This document shows positions 41,849 to 50,442 of a stretch of 64,000 nt of DNA, piece after piece; within the stretch, counting starts at the first letter, position 1, and every line of letters starts with the position of its first letter. The notes below the pieces were generated by a model, which was given only the letters and a program-made list of their open reading frames with translations, had not been told where the DNA came from and searched no databases. The translations under genes and the position numbers were made by a program. The DNA is from Pseudomonadota bacterium. GTDB lineage: Bacteria > Pseudomonadota > Gammaproteobacteria > Ga0077536. The stretch is from contig JADJYF010000005.1 of the NCBI GenBank assembly GCA_016719885.1, positions 62,001 through 126,000 on the forward strand, given 5' to 3'.

Positions 41849-44122
41849 GTGCCTGTCGCCGTGGCCCGTGACGAGGCGCCCGTGATCCCCGCCAACCGCG
41901 CTGACCTGTCCTCCCGCGAGCGCTGGCGGCTGTTGAAAGACCGCCTGTTCGCGGCGGTCATGGCCGTCGGCGGCATCTCGGTGATCGTCGCCATCCTGCT
42001 GATTTTCTTTTACCTGCTGTACGTGGTGCTGCCGCTGTTCCGCGATGCCACGGTCAAGCCCACCACCAGTTTCGAACAGGGCGCCGGCGCGCCCGCCATG
42101 ATTGCGCTCGACGAATACGCCCAGACCGGCTTCTCCATCGCGCCCGACGGTCACTACCAGTTCTTCAAGGCCGCCGACGGCAGCGCCATCGCCAGCGGCG
42201 AACTGTTGGCAGCCGGCGCCGGCAAGGTCAGCGCGGTGGCGGCCGGCGACCCGGTCAGCCATGTCTACGTGGCCGGCACCGCCGACGGCAAGGTCGGCGT
42301 CGCGCAGGTCAGTTTCGAAGTGCGTTTCGACGGCCAGACCCGCGTCATCACGCCCAAGCTCGGCTATCCCTTCGGCGACGAGGCGCTGCAGGCCACCGCC
42401 GCCGGCGACGCCATCCGCCTCGTCACCGGCCAGGCCTCCGACGAGGAAGCGACCATCGCAGCGGTCAGCGCGCAGGGCAAGGTGGTACTGGTCAATGCCA
42501 CCAAGCAGACCTCCATGCTCGACGAGTCGACCAGCGTCGAGGTGACGCGCACCGAACTCGACGTCGACGGCAGCAAGGTCACGCATATCGCTCTCGACAC
42601 CCAGCAGCGCGAGCTCTACCTCGCCGGCAGCGACGGCGTGCTGAGCTACTTCGACGTGCGTAACAAGAACAAGCCACAGCTGGTGGACCGCGCCAGCGTG
42701 ATTGGCGCCGCTCAGCACATCACCGCCATGAGCTTCCTGTCGGGCGGTATTTCGCTGGTCATCGGTGACGATCTGGGCAATCTCGCGCAGTGGTTCCCGG
42801 TGCGCGACCAGCACAACAATTCGCAGCTCAAACGCGTACGCCGTTTCGCGCCCCTGCCGGCCGGCGTCAGCGCCATCGCGCCGGAGTATTTCCGCAAGGG
42901 TTTCCTCGCCATCGACGCCAAGGGCAATCTGGGCTTGTATCACGCCACCGCGGAGCGTCACCTCGTGACCGTCGCCAGCGGTCTCGACGAGGTGGCCGCA
43001 AGCAGCATGGCGCCGCGCGCCAACGCCGCGGTGCTGGCCTCGAAGGGTGGCAAGATCGCGCTGTTCGCCATCGACAATCCGCACCCCGAGGTGTCGTTCA
43101 AGGCGCTGTGGAATGCCATCTGGTACGAGAACCGCGCGCGTGCCGATTACATCTGGCAGTCGTCGTCGGCGAGCAACGACTTCGAACCGAAGTTCAGCCT
43201 CACGCCGCTGGCCTTCGGCACCTTGAAGGCGGCCATCTACTCGATGATCTTCGCCGTGCCGCTGGCGGTGCTCGGCGCCATCTACACCGCCTACTTCATG
43301 AGCGCGCCCATGCGGCGCATCGTCAAGCCTTCGATCGAACTCATGGCGGCCCTGCCGACCGTGATCCTGGGCTTCCTCGCCGGCCTGTGGCTGGCGCCGC
43401 TGGTGGAACGCGAGCTGCTCGGCGTGTTGCTGTGCATTCCCATCGTGCCGGCCGCCACGCTGTTGTTCGCCTACTTCGTCGGCCGCCTGCCGCAACGCGT
43501 GAAAGCGCTCATTCCCGATGGCTGGGAAGCGCTGGCGCTGGTGCCGGTGGTGATATTCGCGATCTGGGCCAACTTCATGCTCGGTCGCGCGCTCGAAGTG
43601 TTGTTCTTCGACGGCAGCGTGACGCACTGGCTGAACATCAATTACGGCATCGGTTACGACCAACGCAATTCGCTGGTGGTGGCCATCGCCATCGGCTTCG
43701 CCGTCATTCCGACCATCTTCTCGATCAGTGAAGACGCGGTGTTCAGCGTGCCGCGTCACCTCACCATGGGTTCGCTGGCCTTGGGCGCGACGCCCTGGCA
43801 GACCGCCATCAAGGTGGTGCTGTTGACCGCCAGCCCCGGCATCTTCTCCGGCATCATGATCGGCATGGGCCGCGCCGTCGGCGAAACCATGATCGTGCTG
43901 ATGGCGACCGGCAATACGCCGATCATGGACATCAGCCTGTTCCAGGGCCTGCGTGCGCTGTCGGCCAATATCGCGGTCGAGATGCCGGAATCGGAAGTCG
44001 GCAGTTCCCACTACCGCGTGCTGTTCCTGGCCGCGATGGTGCTGTTCCTGGTGACTTTCATCGTCAACACCATGGCCGAGCTGGTGCGCCAGCGCCTGCG
44101 CAAGAAGTACTCCAGCCTGTGA
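41849..44122 (+). CDS. pstC: Phosphate ABC transporter permease PstC, long form
   Basis: One of the two membrane subunits of the high-affinity phosphate importer. At 757 aa it is more than twice the E. coli length. After the first membrane helix (about 37-64) comes a soluble domain of roughly 380 residues with repeats suggestive of a beta-propeller, presumably periplasmic. The typical permease part follows from about residue 450 (AFGTLKAAIYSMIFAVP through GRAVGETMIVLMATGNTP). Long PstC forms occur in pseudomonads and related bacteria. The start is a GTG; 41849, 41861 and 41882 are all possible. It overlaps pstA by 4 bp (GTGA). Confidence 0.93.
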   Translation: MPVAVARDEAPVIPANRADLSSRERWRLLKDRLFAAVMAVGGISVIVAILLIFFYLLYVVLPLFRDATVKPTTSFEQGAGAPAMIALDEYAQTGFSIAPDGHYQFFKAADGSAIASGELLAAGAGKVSAVAAGDPVSHVYVAGTADGKVGVAQVSFEVRFDGQTRVITPKLGYPFGDEALQATAAGDAIRLVTGQASDEEATIAAVSAQGKVVLVNATKQTSMLDESTSVEVTRTELDVDGSKVTHIALDTQQRELYLAGSDGVLSYFDVRNKNKPQLVDRASVIGAAQHITAMSFLSGGISLVIGDDLGNLAQWFPVRDQHNNSQLKRVRRFAPLPAGVSAIAPEYFRKGFLAIDAKGNLGLYHATAERHLVTVASGLDEVAASSMAPRANAAVLASKGGKIALFAIDNPHPEVSFKALWNAIWYENRARADYIWQSSSASNDFEPKFSLTPLAFGTLKAAIYSMIFAVPLAVLGAIYTAYFMSAPMRRIVKPSIELMAALPTVILGFLAGLWLAPLVERELLGVLLCIPIVPAATLLFAYFVGRLPQRVKALIPDGWEALALVPVVIFAIWANFMLGRALEVLFFDGSVTHWLNINYGIGYDQRNSLVVAIAIGFAVIPTIFSISEDAVFSVPRHLTMGSLALGATPWQTAIKVVLLTASPGIFSGIMIGMGRAVGETMIVLMATGNTPIMDISLFQGLRALSANIAVEMPESEVGSSHYRVLFLAAMVLFLVTFIVNTMAELVRQRLRKKYSSL

Positions 44123-45801
44123 ACGCCAGCTCTTCGTCCAACAAGGTCGCGCCGCTGCGCCAGTGGTGGCTGTCCGGCTCGCCCGGTGTGTGGCTGACAG
44201 CCGGCGCCGTCAGTTTCTCGCTGGTGATGGTGTTCGGTCTGTTGTTCCTCATCACCGTGCGCGGCATGGGCCATTTCTGGCCGTCGGACGTGGCGCGCCT
44301 CGAACTCACGGGCGGCGAAGCCAAGTACGCCCTCGGCGAAATCGTCGACGAGGAGACGGTGTCGGCGACGCGTCTCAAGGACAACGGCGTGGCGGTGCCC
44401 GAGGGGCGCGAGACCGTGAAACGCCTGTTGCTGAAAGTCGGCAACCGCAACTTGAACGGTTTCGACTTCCAGTGGTTCAACGACATCGAATTCACGAACA
44501 TCGCCTACCCACGCAAGGCGGTGGTGATCGAGCGCCGCGAGTGGGGCAATTTCTACGGCTTCGTGAAAGGCATACGCGAGGGCGACAAGCCGCTCACCAT
44601 CGACGGCAGCCCGTGGCCGGAGATGCGCAAGCGCATCGCCCGCGGCGAAGCCCTGCGCAAGGATATCGCCCACATCGAACGCGAACAGATGGGCGCCATC
44701 AACTATGGGCTCGAGCGTCTGCGTCTCAAGACCCGCAAGCTGGAACTGGACGGCGTGACCAGCGGCGCGCCTCTGGCCGACATCGCCGCCGAGCGTGACG
44801 CGCTCAACACCCGTTATGCCGCCCTTGCCGAGAAACTCGCCAAGCTCAACCAGGACGCCGGGCGCGACGTGTTGCTGTTGGAGACCGTCAACGGCGTGGC
44901 CAGCGAAGTGCGCTTCTACGACATCGTGCGCGCCTATCGGCCCAACGCCATGCCGCTGCCCGCCAAGCTCAAACATTACCTGTCCAAGCTCTACGAGTTC
45001 GTCGCCAGTGAACCGCGCGAGGCCAATACCGAGGGCGGCGTGTTCCCGGCCATCTTCGGCACCGTGATGATGGTGCTCCTGATGTCGGTGTTCGTCACGC
45101 CCTTCGGCGTGATCGCCGCCATCTACCTGCGCGAATACGCGCACCAGGGCCTGTTGACGCGCATCATCCGCATCGCCGTCAACAACCTCGCCGGCGTGCC
45201 GTCGGTGGTGTACGGCGTATTTGGTCTCGGTTTTTTCGTCTACTTCGTGGGCGGCACCATCGACCAGGCGTTCTTTCCCGAAGCCCTGCCGGCGCCGACC
45301 TTCGGCACGCCCGGCCTCCTGTGGTCGTCACTGACCCTGGCGCTGCTGACCGTGCCGGTCGTGATCGTGTCGACCGAGGAAGGCTTGTCGCGCATTCCGC
45401 GCAGCATCCGCGAAGGATCCCTGGCGCTCGGCGCGACCAAGGCCGAAACCCTGTGGCGCACCGTCATGCCGATGGCGACACCGGCCATGATGACCGGCCT
45501 CATCCTGGCCGTGGCGCGCGCCGCCGGCGAAGTCGCGCCCTTGATGATGGTCGGCGTGGTCAAACTCGCGCCGGCCCTGCCGCTGGATGGCAACCTGCCG
45601 TTCCTGCATCTCGACCGCAAGTTCATGCATCTCGGTTTCCATATCTTCGACGTCGGCTTTCAGAGCCCCAACGTCGAGGCGGCGCGCCCGCTGGTCTACG
45701 CCACTTCGCTGCTGTTGGTGCTGCTCATCGTCGCGCTCAACCTGGCCGCCATCACCATTCGCAACCGGCTTCGAGAAAAGTACAATGCCGCCGAAACCTG
45801 A
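44119..45801 (+). CDS. pstA: Phosphate ABC transporter permease PstA, long form
   Basis: The second membrane subunit of the phosphate importer. The 560-aa protein has an N-terminal DUF3333-type extension with one membrane helix and a large soluble region, then the permease domain from about residue 310 (FGTVMMVLLMSVFVTPFGVI, NNLAGVPSVVYGVFGLGFFV, ARAAGEVAPLMMVG). The GTG start overlaps the pstC stop. The extended PstC and PstA forms are normally found together, suggesting their extra domains interact; that is inference. Confidence 0.94.
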   Translation: MNASSSSNKVAPLRQWWLSGSPGVWLTAGAVSFSLVMVFGLLFLITVRGMGHFWPSDVARLELTGGEAKYALGEIVDEETVSATRLKDNGVAVPEGRETVKRLLLKVGNRNLNGFDFQWFNDIEFTNIAYPRKAVVIERREWGNFYGFVKGIREGDKPLTIDGSPWPEMRKRIARGEALRKDIAHIEREQMGAINYGLERLRLKTRKLELDGVTSGAPLADIAAERDALNTRYAALAEKLAKLNQDAGRDVLLLETVNGVASEVRFYDIVRAYRPNAMPLPAKLKHYLSKLYEFVASEPREANTEGGVFPAIFGTVMMVLLMSVFVTPFGVIAAIYLREYAHQGLLTRIIRIAVNNLAGVPSVVYGVFGLGFFVYFVGGTIDQAFFPEALPAPTFGTPGLLWSSLTLALLTVPVVIVSTEEGLSRIPRSIREGSLALGATKAETLWRTVMPMATPAMMTGLILAVARAAGEVAPLMMVGVVKLAPALPLDGNLPFLHLDRKFMHLGFHIFDVGFQSPNVEAARPLVYATSLLLVLLIVALNLAAITIRNRLREKYNAAET

Positions 45802-46675
45802 TCGTGACATCGAAACCATGCAGGGACAGCCGGGCAAAGAAGGCAGCACTCCCACCCATGGCGTGGACATCAAGAGCGCGTTGCGCAAGGACGACGGCGT
45901 GCAGGAGCGGCCGGCCGAGCCGCGCGATTGCCTGGAGGTCAAAGGCCTCAATCTCTATTACGGCCAGAAGCGCGCGCTGCACGACATCAACCTGACCATC
46001 CCGGAACGCTTCGTCACCGCCTTCATCGGCCCCTCGGGCTGCGGCAAATCGACGCTGTTGCGCTGCTTCAACCGCATGAACGACCTCATCGACGGCGTGC
46101 GTGTCGAAGGCGAAGTGCTGCTCGACGGTCAGAACATCTTCGCGCCGGAGGTCAATGTCGCGACCCTGCGCCGCCGCGTCGGCATGGTGTTCCAGAAGCC
46201 GAATCCGTTTCCGAAGTCGATCTACGAGAACGTCGCCTACGGCCTGCGCATCCAGGGCGTGAAGAGCCGTCGCGTGCTGGACAAGGCGGTGGAAGGCGCG
46301 CTGCGTGGCGCCGCGTTGTGGGACGAAGTGAAGGACCGCGTGCATGACAGCGCCCTCGGCCTGTCGGGCGGTCAGCAGCAGCGCCTGGTGATTGCGCGCG
46401 CCATCGCCATCGAGCCTGAAGTGTTGTTGCTCGACGAGCCGGCCTCGGCGCTGGATCCTATCTCGACGCTCAAGATTGAAGAACTCATCTACGAGCTCAA
46501 GAAGGATTACACCATCGTCATCGTCACCCATAACATGCAACAGGCGGCCCGCGTGTCGGACTTCACGGCCTTCATGTACATGGGCGACCTCATTGAATTC
46601 GGCAAGACCAAGACGGTCTTCACCACGCCGCGCCGCAAACAGACCGAAGACTACATTACCGGCCGCTATGGCTGA
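45785..46675 (+). CDS. pstB: Phosphate ABC transporter ATPase PstB
   Basis: The ATPase subunit of the importer. Walker A is GPSGCGKST, the Q-loop lies in GMVFQKPNPFPKSIYENVAYG, the signature is LSGGQQQR and Walker B is LLLDEPASALD, with the switch histidine in IVTHNM. The ATG at 45785 gives 296 aa and overlaps the end of pstA; an ATG at 45818 gives 285 aa. Neither has a strong ribosome site, so the N-terminus, which has about 45 unconserved residues, is uncertain. Confidence 0.95.
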   Translation: MPPKPDRDIETMQGQPGKEGSTPTHGVDIKSALRKDDGVQERPAEPRDCLEVKGLNLYYGQKRALHDINLTIPERFVTAFIGPSGCGKSTLLRCFNRMNDLIDGVRVEGEVLLDGQNIFAPEVNVATLRRRVGMVFQKPNPFPKSIYENVAYGLRIQGVKSRRVLDKAVEGALRGAALWDEVKDRVHDSALGLSGGQQQRLVIARAIAIEPEVLLLDEPASALDPISTLKIEELIYELKKDYTIVIVTHNMQQAARVSDFTAFMYMGDLIEFGKTKTVFTTPRRKQTEDYITGRYG

Positions 46676-46760
46676 GTTCGGGCCCGGCCGCCAATGGTCG
46701 TGAGCCTTTCGATTTTCGAAGCCGCCAGGGTGGCCCCGCCACCATCGGAGTAAGCCAACG

Positions 46761-47483
46761 ATGACCATGTCGCGCCTCACCCACCACATCTCCCACCAGT
46801 TCGACAAGGAGCTGGAGGACATCCGCTCCAAAGTGCTGGCGATGGGCGGCTTGGTCGAGGAGCACATCCACAAGGTGCTGGAGTGTTTCGCCAAGGGCGA
46901 TTTCGACGAAGCGGAATACGTGGCGGTCAACGACTTCAAGGTCAACGCGCTGGAAGTCGAAATCGACGACGACTGCACCGAGATCCTGTTGCGCCGCCAG
47001 CCCGCCGCCACCGACCTGCGCCTGGTGCTGTCGGTCAGCAAGACCATCACCGACCTCGAACGCATCGGCGACGAGGCCGAGAAGATCGCGCGCCTGGTGT
47101 TGAACCTGCGCGGCTCGGGCGGCATCAGCTCCTATTACATGGGCATGCTGTCCATGGGCCATCACGTGCGCCGCATGGTGCGCGCCGCGCTCGACGCCTT
47201 CGCGCGCATGGATTCGGAATCGGCCTTCAGGATCGCCCAGGAAGACCGCGAGATCGACGCCGAGACCGACGCCATCATGCGCTATCTCATCACCTACATG
47301 ATGGAAGACCCGCGCTCCATCACGCGCGTGCTGGACGCGGTGCTGTCGGTGCGCGCCTTCGAGCGCATCGGCGATCATGCGCGCAACATCTGCGAGAACG
47401 TCATCTACCTGGTGGAAGGCAAGGACGTGCGGCACGTGGCGCTGGAGCAGGTCGAGCAGGAGCTACGCCGCGACGCGGAATGA
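46761..47483 (+). CDS. phoU: Phosphate signalling regulator PhoU
   Basis: A cytoplasmic all-alpha protein that links the Pst transporter to PhoR and represses the Pho regulon when phosphate is ample. The 240-aa sequence has two three-helix PhoU repeats with metal-binding signatures (LERIGDEAEKIAR and FERIGDHARNICE). A GGAG ribosome site is 9 bp upstream. It ends the pstCAB-phoU operon and faces phoR across an inverted REP pair. Confidence 0.96.
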   Translation: MTMSRLTHHISHQFDKELEDIRSKVLAMGGLVEEHIHKVLECFAKGDFDEAEYVAVNDFKVNALEVEIDDDCTEILLRRQPAATDLRLVLSVSKTITDLERIGDEAEKIARLVLNLRGSGGISSYYMGMLSMGHHVRRMVRAALDAFARMDSESAFRIAQEDREIDAETDAIMRYLITYMMEDPRSITRVLDAVLSVRAFERIGDHARNICENVIYLVEGKDVRHVALEQVEQELRRDAE

Positions 47484-47501
47484 ATACGCGAATCCGCCTC
47501 T

Positions 47502-47584
47502 GTAGGTGCGAATTCATTCGCACATTCATGGCCAGGCAATGCGCAACATTTCGGTTTGTAATGTGCGAATGAATTCGCACCTAC
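47502..47584. repeat. Inverted REP pair, family A
   Basis: Two 24-bp arms (47502-47525 and 47561-47584) are perfect inverted copies separated by 35 bp. Each consists of a GTAG foot and the palindrome GTGCGAATTCATTCGCAC. The pair fills most of the 116-bp gap between convergent phoU and phoR. Confidence 0.92.
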
Positions 47585-47599
47585 TGGCTTGAGCGACGC

Positions 47600-48922
47600 T
47601 TACCCCGCGTCGCGCACCCGCGGCGCCTGCTCTTCCCGCACATCCACCACTTCACTCATCGGGAAATCACAGCGGAAGCGGCTGCCCTTGCCGGGCGTGC
47701 TTTCAATGTGGAGTGTGGCGTTGTGGCGCACCAGCACGTGCTTGACGATGGCGAGGCCGAGGCCGGTGCCGCCGGCGCTGCGCACGCGTGACTGTTCGAC
47801 GCGGTAGAAGCGCTCGGTGAGGCGCTCGATGTGCTCGGGGCCGATGCCGATGCCGTTGTCTTCCACCTCGAAATGCGCGCCGCTGTCGTCGCCATACCAG
47901 CGGATGCGGACGACGCCGCGTTCCGGCGTGTAGTGCACGGCATTGAAGATGAGATTCGAAAACGCGCTGTAGAGCTCGCTGCGTGAGCCGCGCAGGCGCA
48001 GGTGTGGGTCGATTTCCAGTGAAAAGAGATGTTCACGCTGCTCGCTCAGCTCGCGCGCGCGGGCGTGGGCGTCGGCCACCAGCTCCGAAACGTTGACCAC
48101 TTCCGGCTGCGGCACGCGATCCTCGCGCTCGAGGTTGGACAAGAGCAGCAATTCCTCGACCAGCTGACGCATGCGCTCGGAATGGGCGGCCATCTGTGTG
48201 AGCGCCGGTCGCCACGCCGGCGGCGCCTGGTCGGCCTGCGCCTCCAGGGTTTCGAGGTAACCGCGGAACACCGTGATCGGCGTACGCAGCTCGTGGGAGA
48301 CGTTGGCGACGAAATCGCGACGGATCTCGTTGGCGCGATGCAGCTGGGTCACGTCGCGCGCCACCAGCAGCTGCTGGTCGCGGCCGTAAGGCGCGAGCAG
48401 CACCGAGAGATAACGCTTGGTGTCGGTCGGGCTCTGGATCTCGATGGCCTCGCCTTCCTCGGCCTTTTCGATGAAGGCGCGCAGCGCCGGCAGGCGCACG
48501 AGGTTGGTGACGCGTTGGCCGACGTCTTCCGGCCAGCGCACGCCCAAATCACGGCGCGCGGCGTTGTTGGCCCAGCGCACTTCGTTGTGTGCATCCAGCA
48601 CCACGGTGGCATCGGGCAGGGCGCGGGTGGCCTGCTGGAATTGCTTCAAGTAGCTGGCGAGTTTCTTCTTGCGCTTCTTGTGGCGCTCGCGCAGGTAGTC
48701 GATTTCCAGCGACAGCTCTTCAAAGGCGCCGGGCGCCTCGGGCGGCTCGTGGGTCTTGTGATCGCGCATCCACGACAGCAGCAGTTCGAGCTTGGTATGC
48801 ATCCACACGATGTAGCCGACCGCGGCCAGCAGCAGGCACCACTTGGTGCGCCCCAACAGCGTGCCGACCAGCAGCGCGGCCAGGAAGAGTGCGGCAAGGC
48901 GCCAGGCATCGCGTTGCTGCAT
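47600..48922 (-). CDS. phoR: Phosphate regulon sensor histidine kinase PhoR
   Basis: Autophosphorylates when phosphate is low and passes the phosphate to PhoB. The 440-aa protein has an N-terminal membrane region (about 9-38), a basic/coiled linker, a PAS domain (about 90-190) and the kinase core with H210 in NVSHELRTPITVF, the N box LIFNAVHYTPERG, and the G boxes DNGIGI and GGTGLGLAIVKHVL. The short periplasmic loop is typical of PhoR, which senses phosphate through PstSCAB and PhoU rather than directly. It follows phoB on the minus strand after 85 bp. Confidence 0.95.
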   Translation of the reverse strand: MQQRDAWRLAALFLAALLVGTLLGRTKWCLLLAAVGYIVWMHTKLELLLSWMRDHKTHEPPEAPGAFEELSLEIDYLRERHKKRKKKLASYLKQFQQATRALPDATVVLDAHNEVRWANNAARRDLGVRWPEDVGQRVTNLVRLPALRAFIEKAEEGEAIEIQSPTDTKRYLSVLLAPYGRDQQLLVARDVTQLHRANEIRRDFVANVSHELRTPITVFRGYLETLEAQADQAPPAWRPALTQMAAHSERMRQLVEELLLLSNLEREDRVPQPEVVNVSELVADAHARARELSEQREHLFSLEIDPHLRLRGSRSELYSAFSNLIFNAVHYTPERGVVRIRWYGDDSGAHFEVEDNGIGIGPEHIERLTERFYRVEQSRVRSAGGTGLGLAIVKHVLVRHNATLHIESTPGKGSRFRCDFPMSEVVDVREEQAPRVRDAG

Positions 48923-49007
48923 AAGGGGAGACCTTCGAGAAGTGTGGGTGGATTATCGCCCTTTCGGTGGTCCGGATGAAGCGCCCCCGGCCGTCAGCCT
49001 GCGGCCC

Positions 49008-49700
49008 TTACTCGGTCAGCACCGAAAAACGGTAGCCGACGCTGCGCACGGTCTGGATGTAGGCCTCGCAGCCGTAGGGCTCGAGCAGCTTGCGCAGGCG
49101 GCGGATGTGCACGTCGACGGTGCGCTCTTCTATATAAGCGTGGTTGCCCCACACGCTGTCCAGGAGCTGGTTGCGCGAATAGACCCGCTCCGGGTGGGTG
49201 ATGAAGAACTGCAGCAGGCGGAATTCGGTCGGTGACAGTTCCACCGGGCGGTTGTTGGCCAGCACCCGGTGGGTCTGGGAATCGAGCTTGATGGCGCCCA
49301 TCTCGATGACGTCCTGCTCGCCGCCGGTGTGGGCGCGGCGCATCACCGCGCGCACCCGGGCCAGCAATTCGCGGGTCGAGAACGGCTTGGTGATGAAGTC
49401 GTCGGCGCCGGTGTCGAGGCCTTTGACCTTGTCGTTTTCGCTGCCGCGCGCGGTCAGCATGATGATGGGGATGGCGCTGGTCTTGGGGTCGCGCTTCAGG
49501 CGCCGCGCGAAATCCACGCCGCTGATGCCGGGCAGCATCCAGTCCAGCAGGATCAGATCGGGGGTCAGGGTGCCCATCGCCTGTTGCGCCTGCTCGACGT
49601 CGCCGGCCTCGGTGAACTGGTAGCCGTCGCCGGCCAAGGTGAAGCCCAGCATCTGGCGGATGGCCGGTTCGTCTTCGACGATGAGTATGTTGGCGCTCAT
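49008..49700 (-). CDS. phoB: Phosphate regulon response regulator PhoB
   Basis: A 230-aa OmpR/PhoB-type regulator. The receiver domain has the phosphoacceptor D53 in LILLDWMLPG and K in MLTARGSENDKVKG. The DNA-binding winged helix has LSPTEFRLLQFFITHPERVY and NHAYIEERTVDVHIRRLRK. The start at 49700 gives MSANILIVEDEPAIRQ, the PhoB opening. It is upstream of phoR in the usual phoBR order and convergent with the pst operon, which its product should control through the Pho box at 41713. Confidence 0.96.
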   Translation of the reverse strand: MSANILIVEDEPAIRQMLGFTLAGDGYQFTEAGDVEQAQQAMGTLTPDLILLDWMLPGISGVDFARRLKRDPKTSAIPIIMLTARGSENDKVKGLDTGADDFITKPFSTRELLARVRAVMRRAHTGGEQDVIEMGAIKLDSQTHRVLANNRPVELSPTEFRLLQFFITHPERVYSRNQLLDSVWGNHAYIEERTVDVHIRRLRKLLEPYGCEAYIQTVRSVGYRFSVLTE

Positions 49701-49734
49701 GGCGGCTCGCTGTGCGTCTGTTCCCGTTGATTGC

Positions 49735-49763
49735 GTGACATTTGTACGTGGAATTTATGACGA
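49735..49763 (-). promoter_or_regulatory. Degenerate Pho-box-like repeats upstream of phoB
   Basis: On the minus strand, TCGTCAT (49763-49757) and ATGTCAC (49741-49735) resemble PhoB half-sites and are 22 bp apart, two turns at the 11-bp PhoB spacing. The half-site between them is poor. This could allow autoregulation of phoBR. Confidence 0.3.
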
Positions 49764-49980
49764 TGCCGTGAAATTGCCACGAGTCTAGCGCAGCGCCGTC
49801 ACCCGCCGCTGCGTCGTGCGCTGGCATCGCCGGGAAAAAATCCCGGTGCGAGGCCCGTCGCCGCGCCCGGTCACGGCTCGCCACGCGCGGTCGCGCTGCC
49901 TATGCTGGCCTCGTGCCGGGCGGCTTCAGGACGAAGCCCGCCAGTCGCACAGCCCAAGGGAATCCTAAAGGAGACATGGA

Positions 49981-50253
49981 ATGTCCACACTCAGAAGTCT
50001 GATCATGATTTTCATGCTGGCCCTGTCCTGCGCCCTCAGCGCGGCCGAGCCGGTCAATCTCAATTCCGCCTCGGCCGAGGCGCTCGCCGCCGGCATGGTC
50101 GGCATCGGGCCGGCCAAGGCCCAGGCCATCGTCGACTATCGTGAAGCCCACGGCCCGTTCAAGACCGTCGACGACCTGCTGCAGATCAAGGGCATCGGCG
50201 CCGCGACGCTGGACAAGAACCGCGAGCGCGTGACGGCCGCCTCGGCCAAGTAA
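49981..50253 (+). CDS. ComEA-like helix-hairpin-helix protein
   Basis: A 90-aa exported protein. A signal peptide (about 1-22, ALSCALSAAE) is followed by two helix-hairpin-helix motifs (VNLNSASAEALAA, GIGPAKAQAIVDYREAHGPF, VDDLLQIKGIGAATL). Such proteins bind DNA in the periplasm and may act in DNA uptake with type IV pili; no other competence genes are nearby. AGGAGAC lies 7 bp ahead of the ATG. The gene stands alone between phoB and a terminator. Confidence 0.9.
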   Translation: MSTLRSLIMIFMLALSCALSAAEPVNLNSASAEALAAGMVGIGPAKAQAIVDYREAHGPFKTVDDLLQIKGIGAATLDKNRERVTAASAK

Positions 50254-50290
50254 AGCAATCCCCCAACCCTCCTCGGTACGCCGGGGCTTG

Positions 50291-50322
50291 GCCGGTTCCG
50301 CAGCGGAACCGGCATCTTTTTT
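50291..50322 (+). terminator. Rho-independent terminator of the ComEA-like gene
   Basis: A 10-bp perfect stem (GCCGGTTCCG and CGGAACCGGC around CAG) is followed after 3 bp by TTTTTT, 37 bp past the stop codon. Confidence 0.88.
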
Positions 50323-50349
50323 GCGCCGAAAATGGCCCTCCTGTATGCT
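50321..50349 (+). promoter_or_regulatory. Candidate leuS promoter
   Basis: TTGCGC at 50321-50326 and TATGCT at 50344-50349 are 17 bp apart, each matching consensus at four of six bases. The -35 overlaps the T-run of the upstream terminator. It lies about 94 bp ahead of the leuS start. Confidence 0.45.
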
Positions 50350-50442
50350 CACCGGCCCTGCAAATCCCCGCCTCATCCTGCCCAATGCGGGGTGACGACC
50401 GGCGCAGGTTCATCCGATTTCCAAGCAGAAGGGCATTGCAGC

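Noticed and set aside
41657..44011. A 784-codon minus-strand frame opposite pstC
   Set aside because: Shadow of pstC caused by base composition; low-complexity product, and it would run through the Pho box region.
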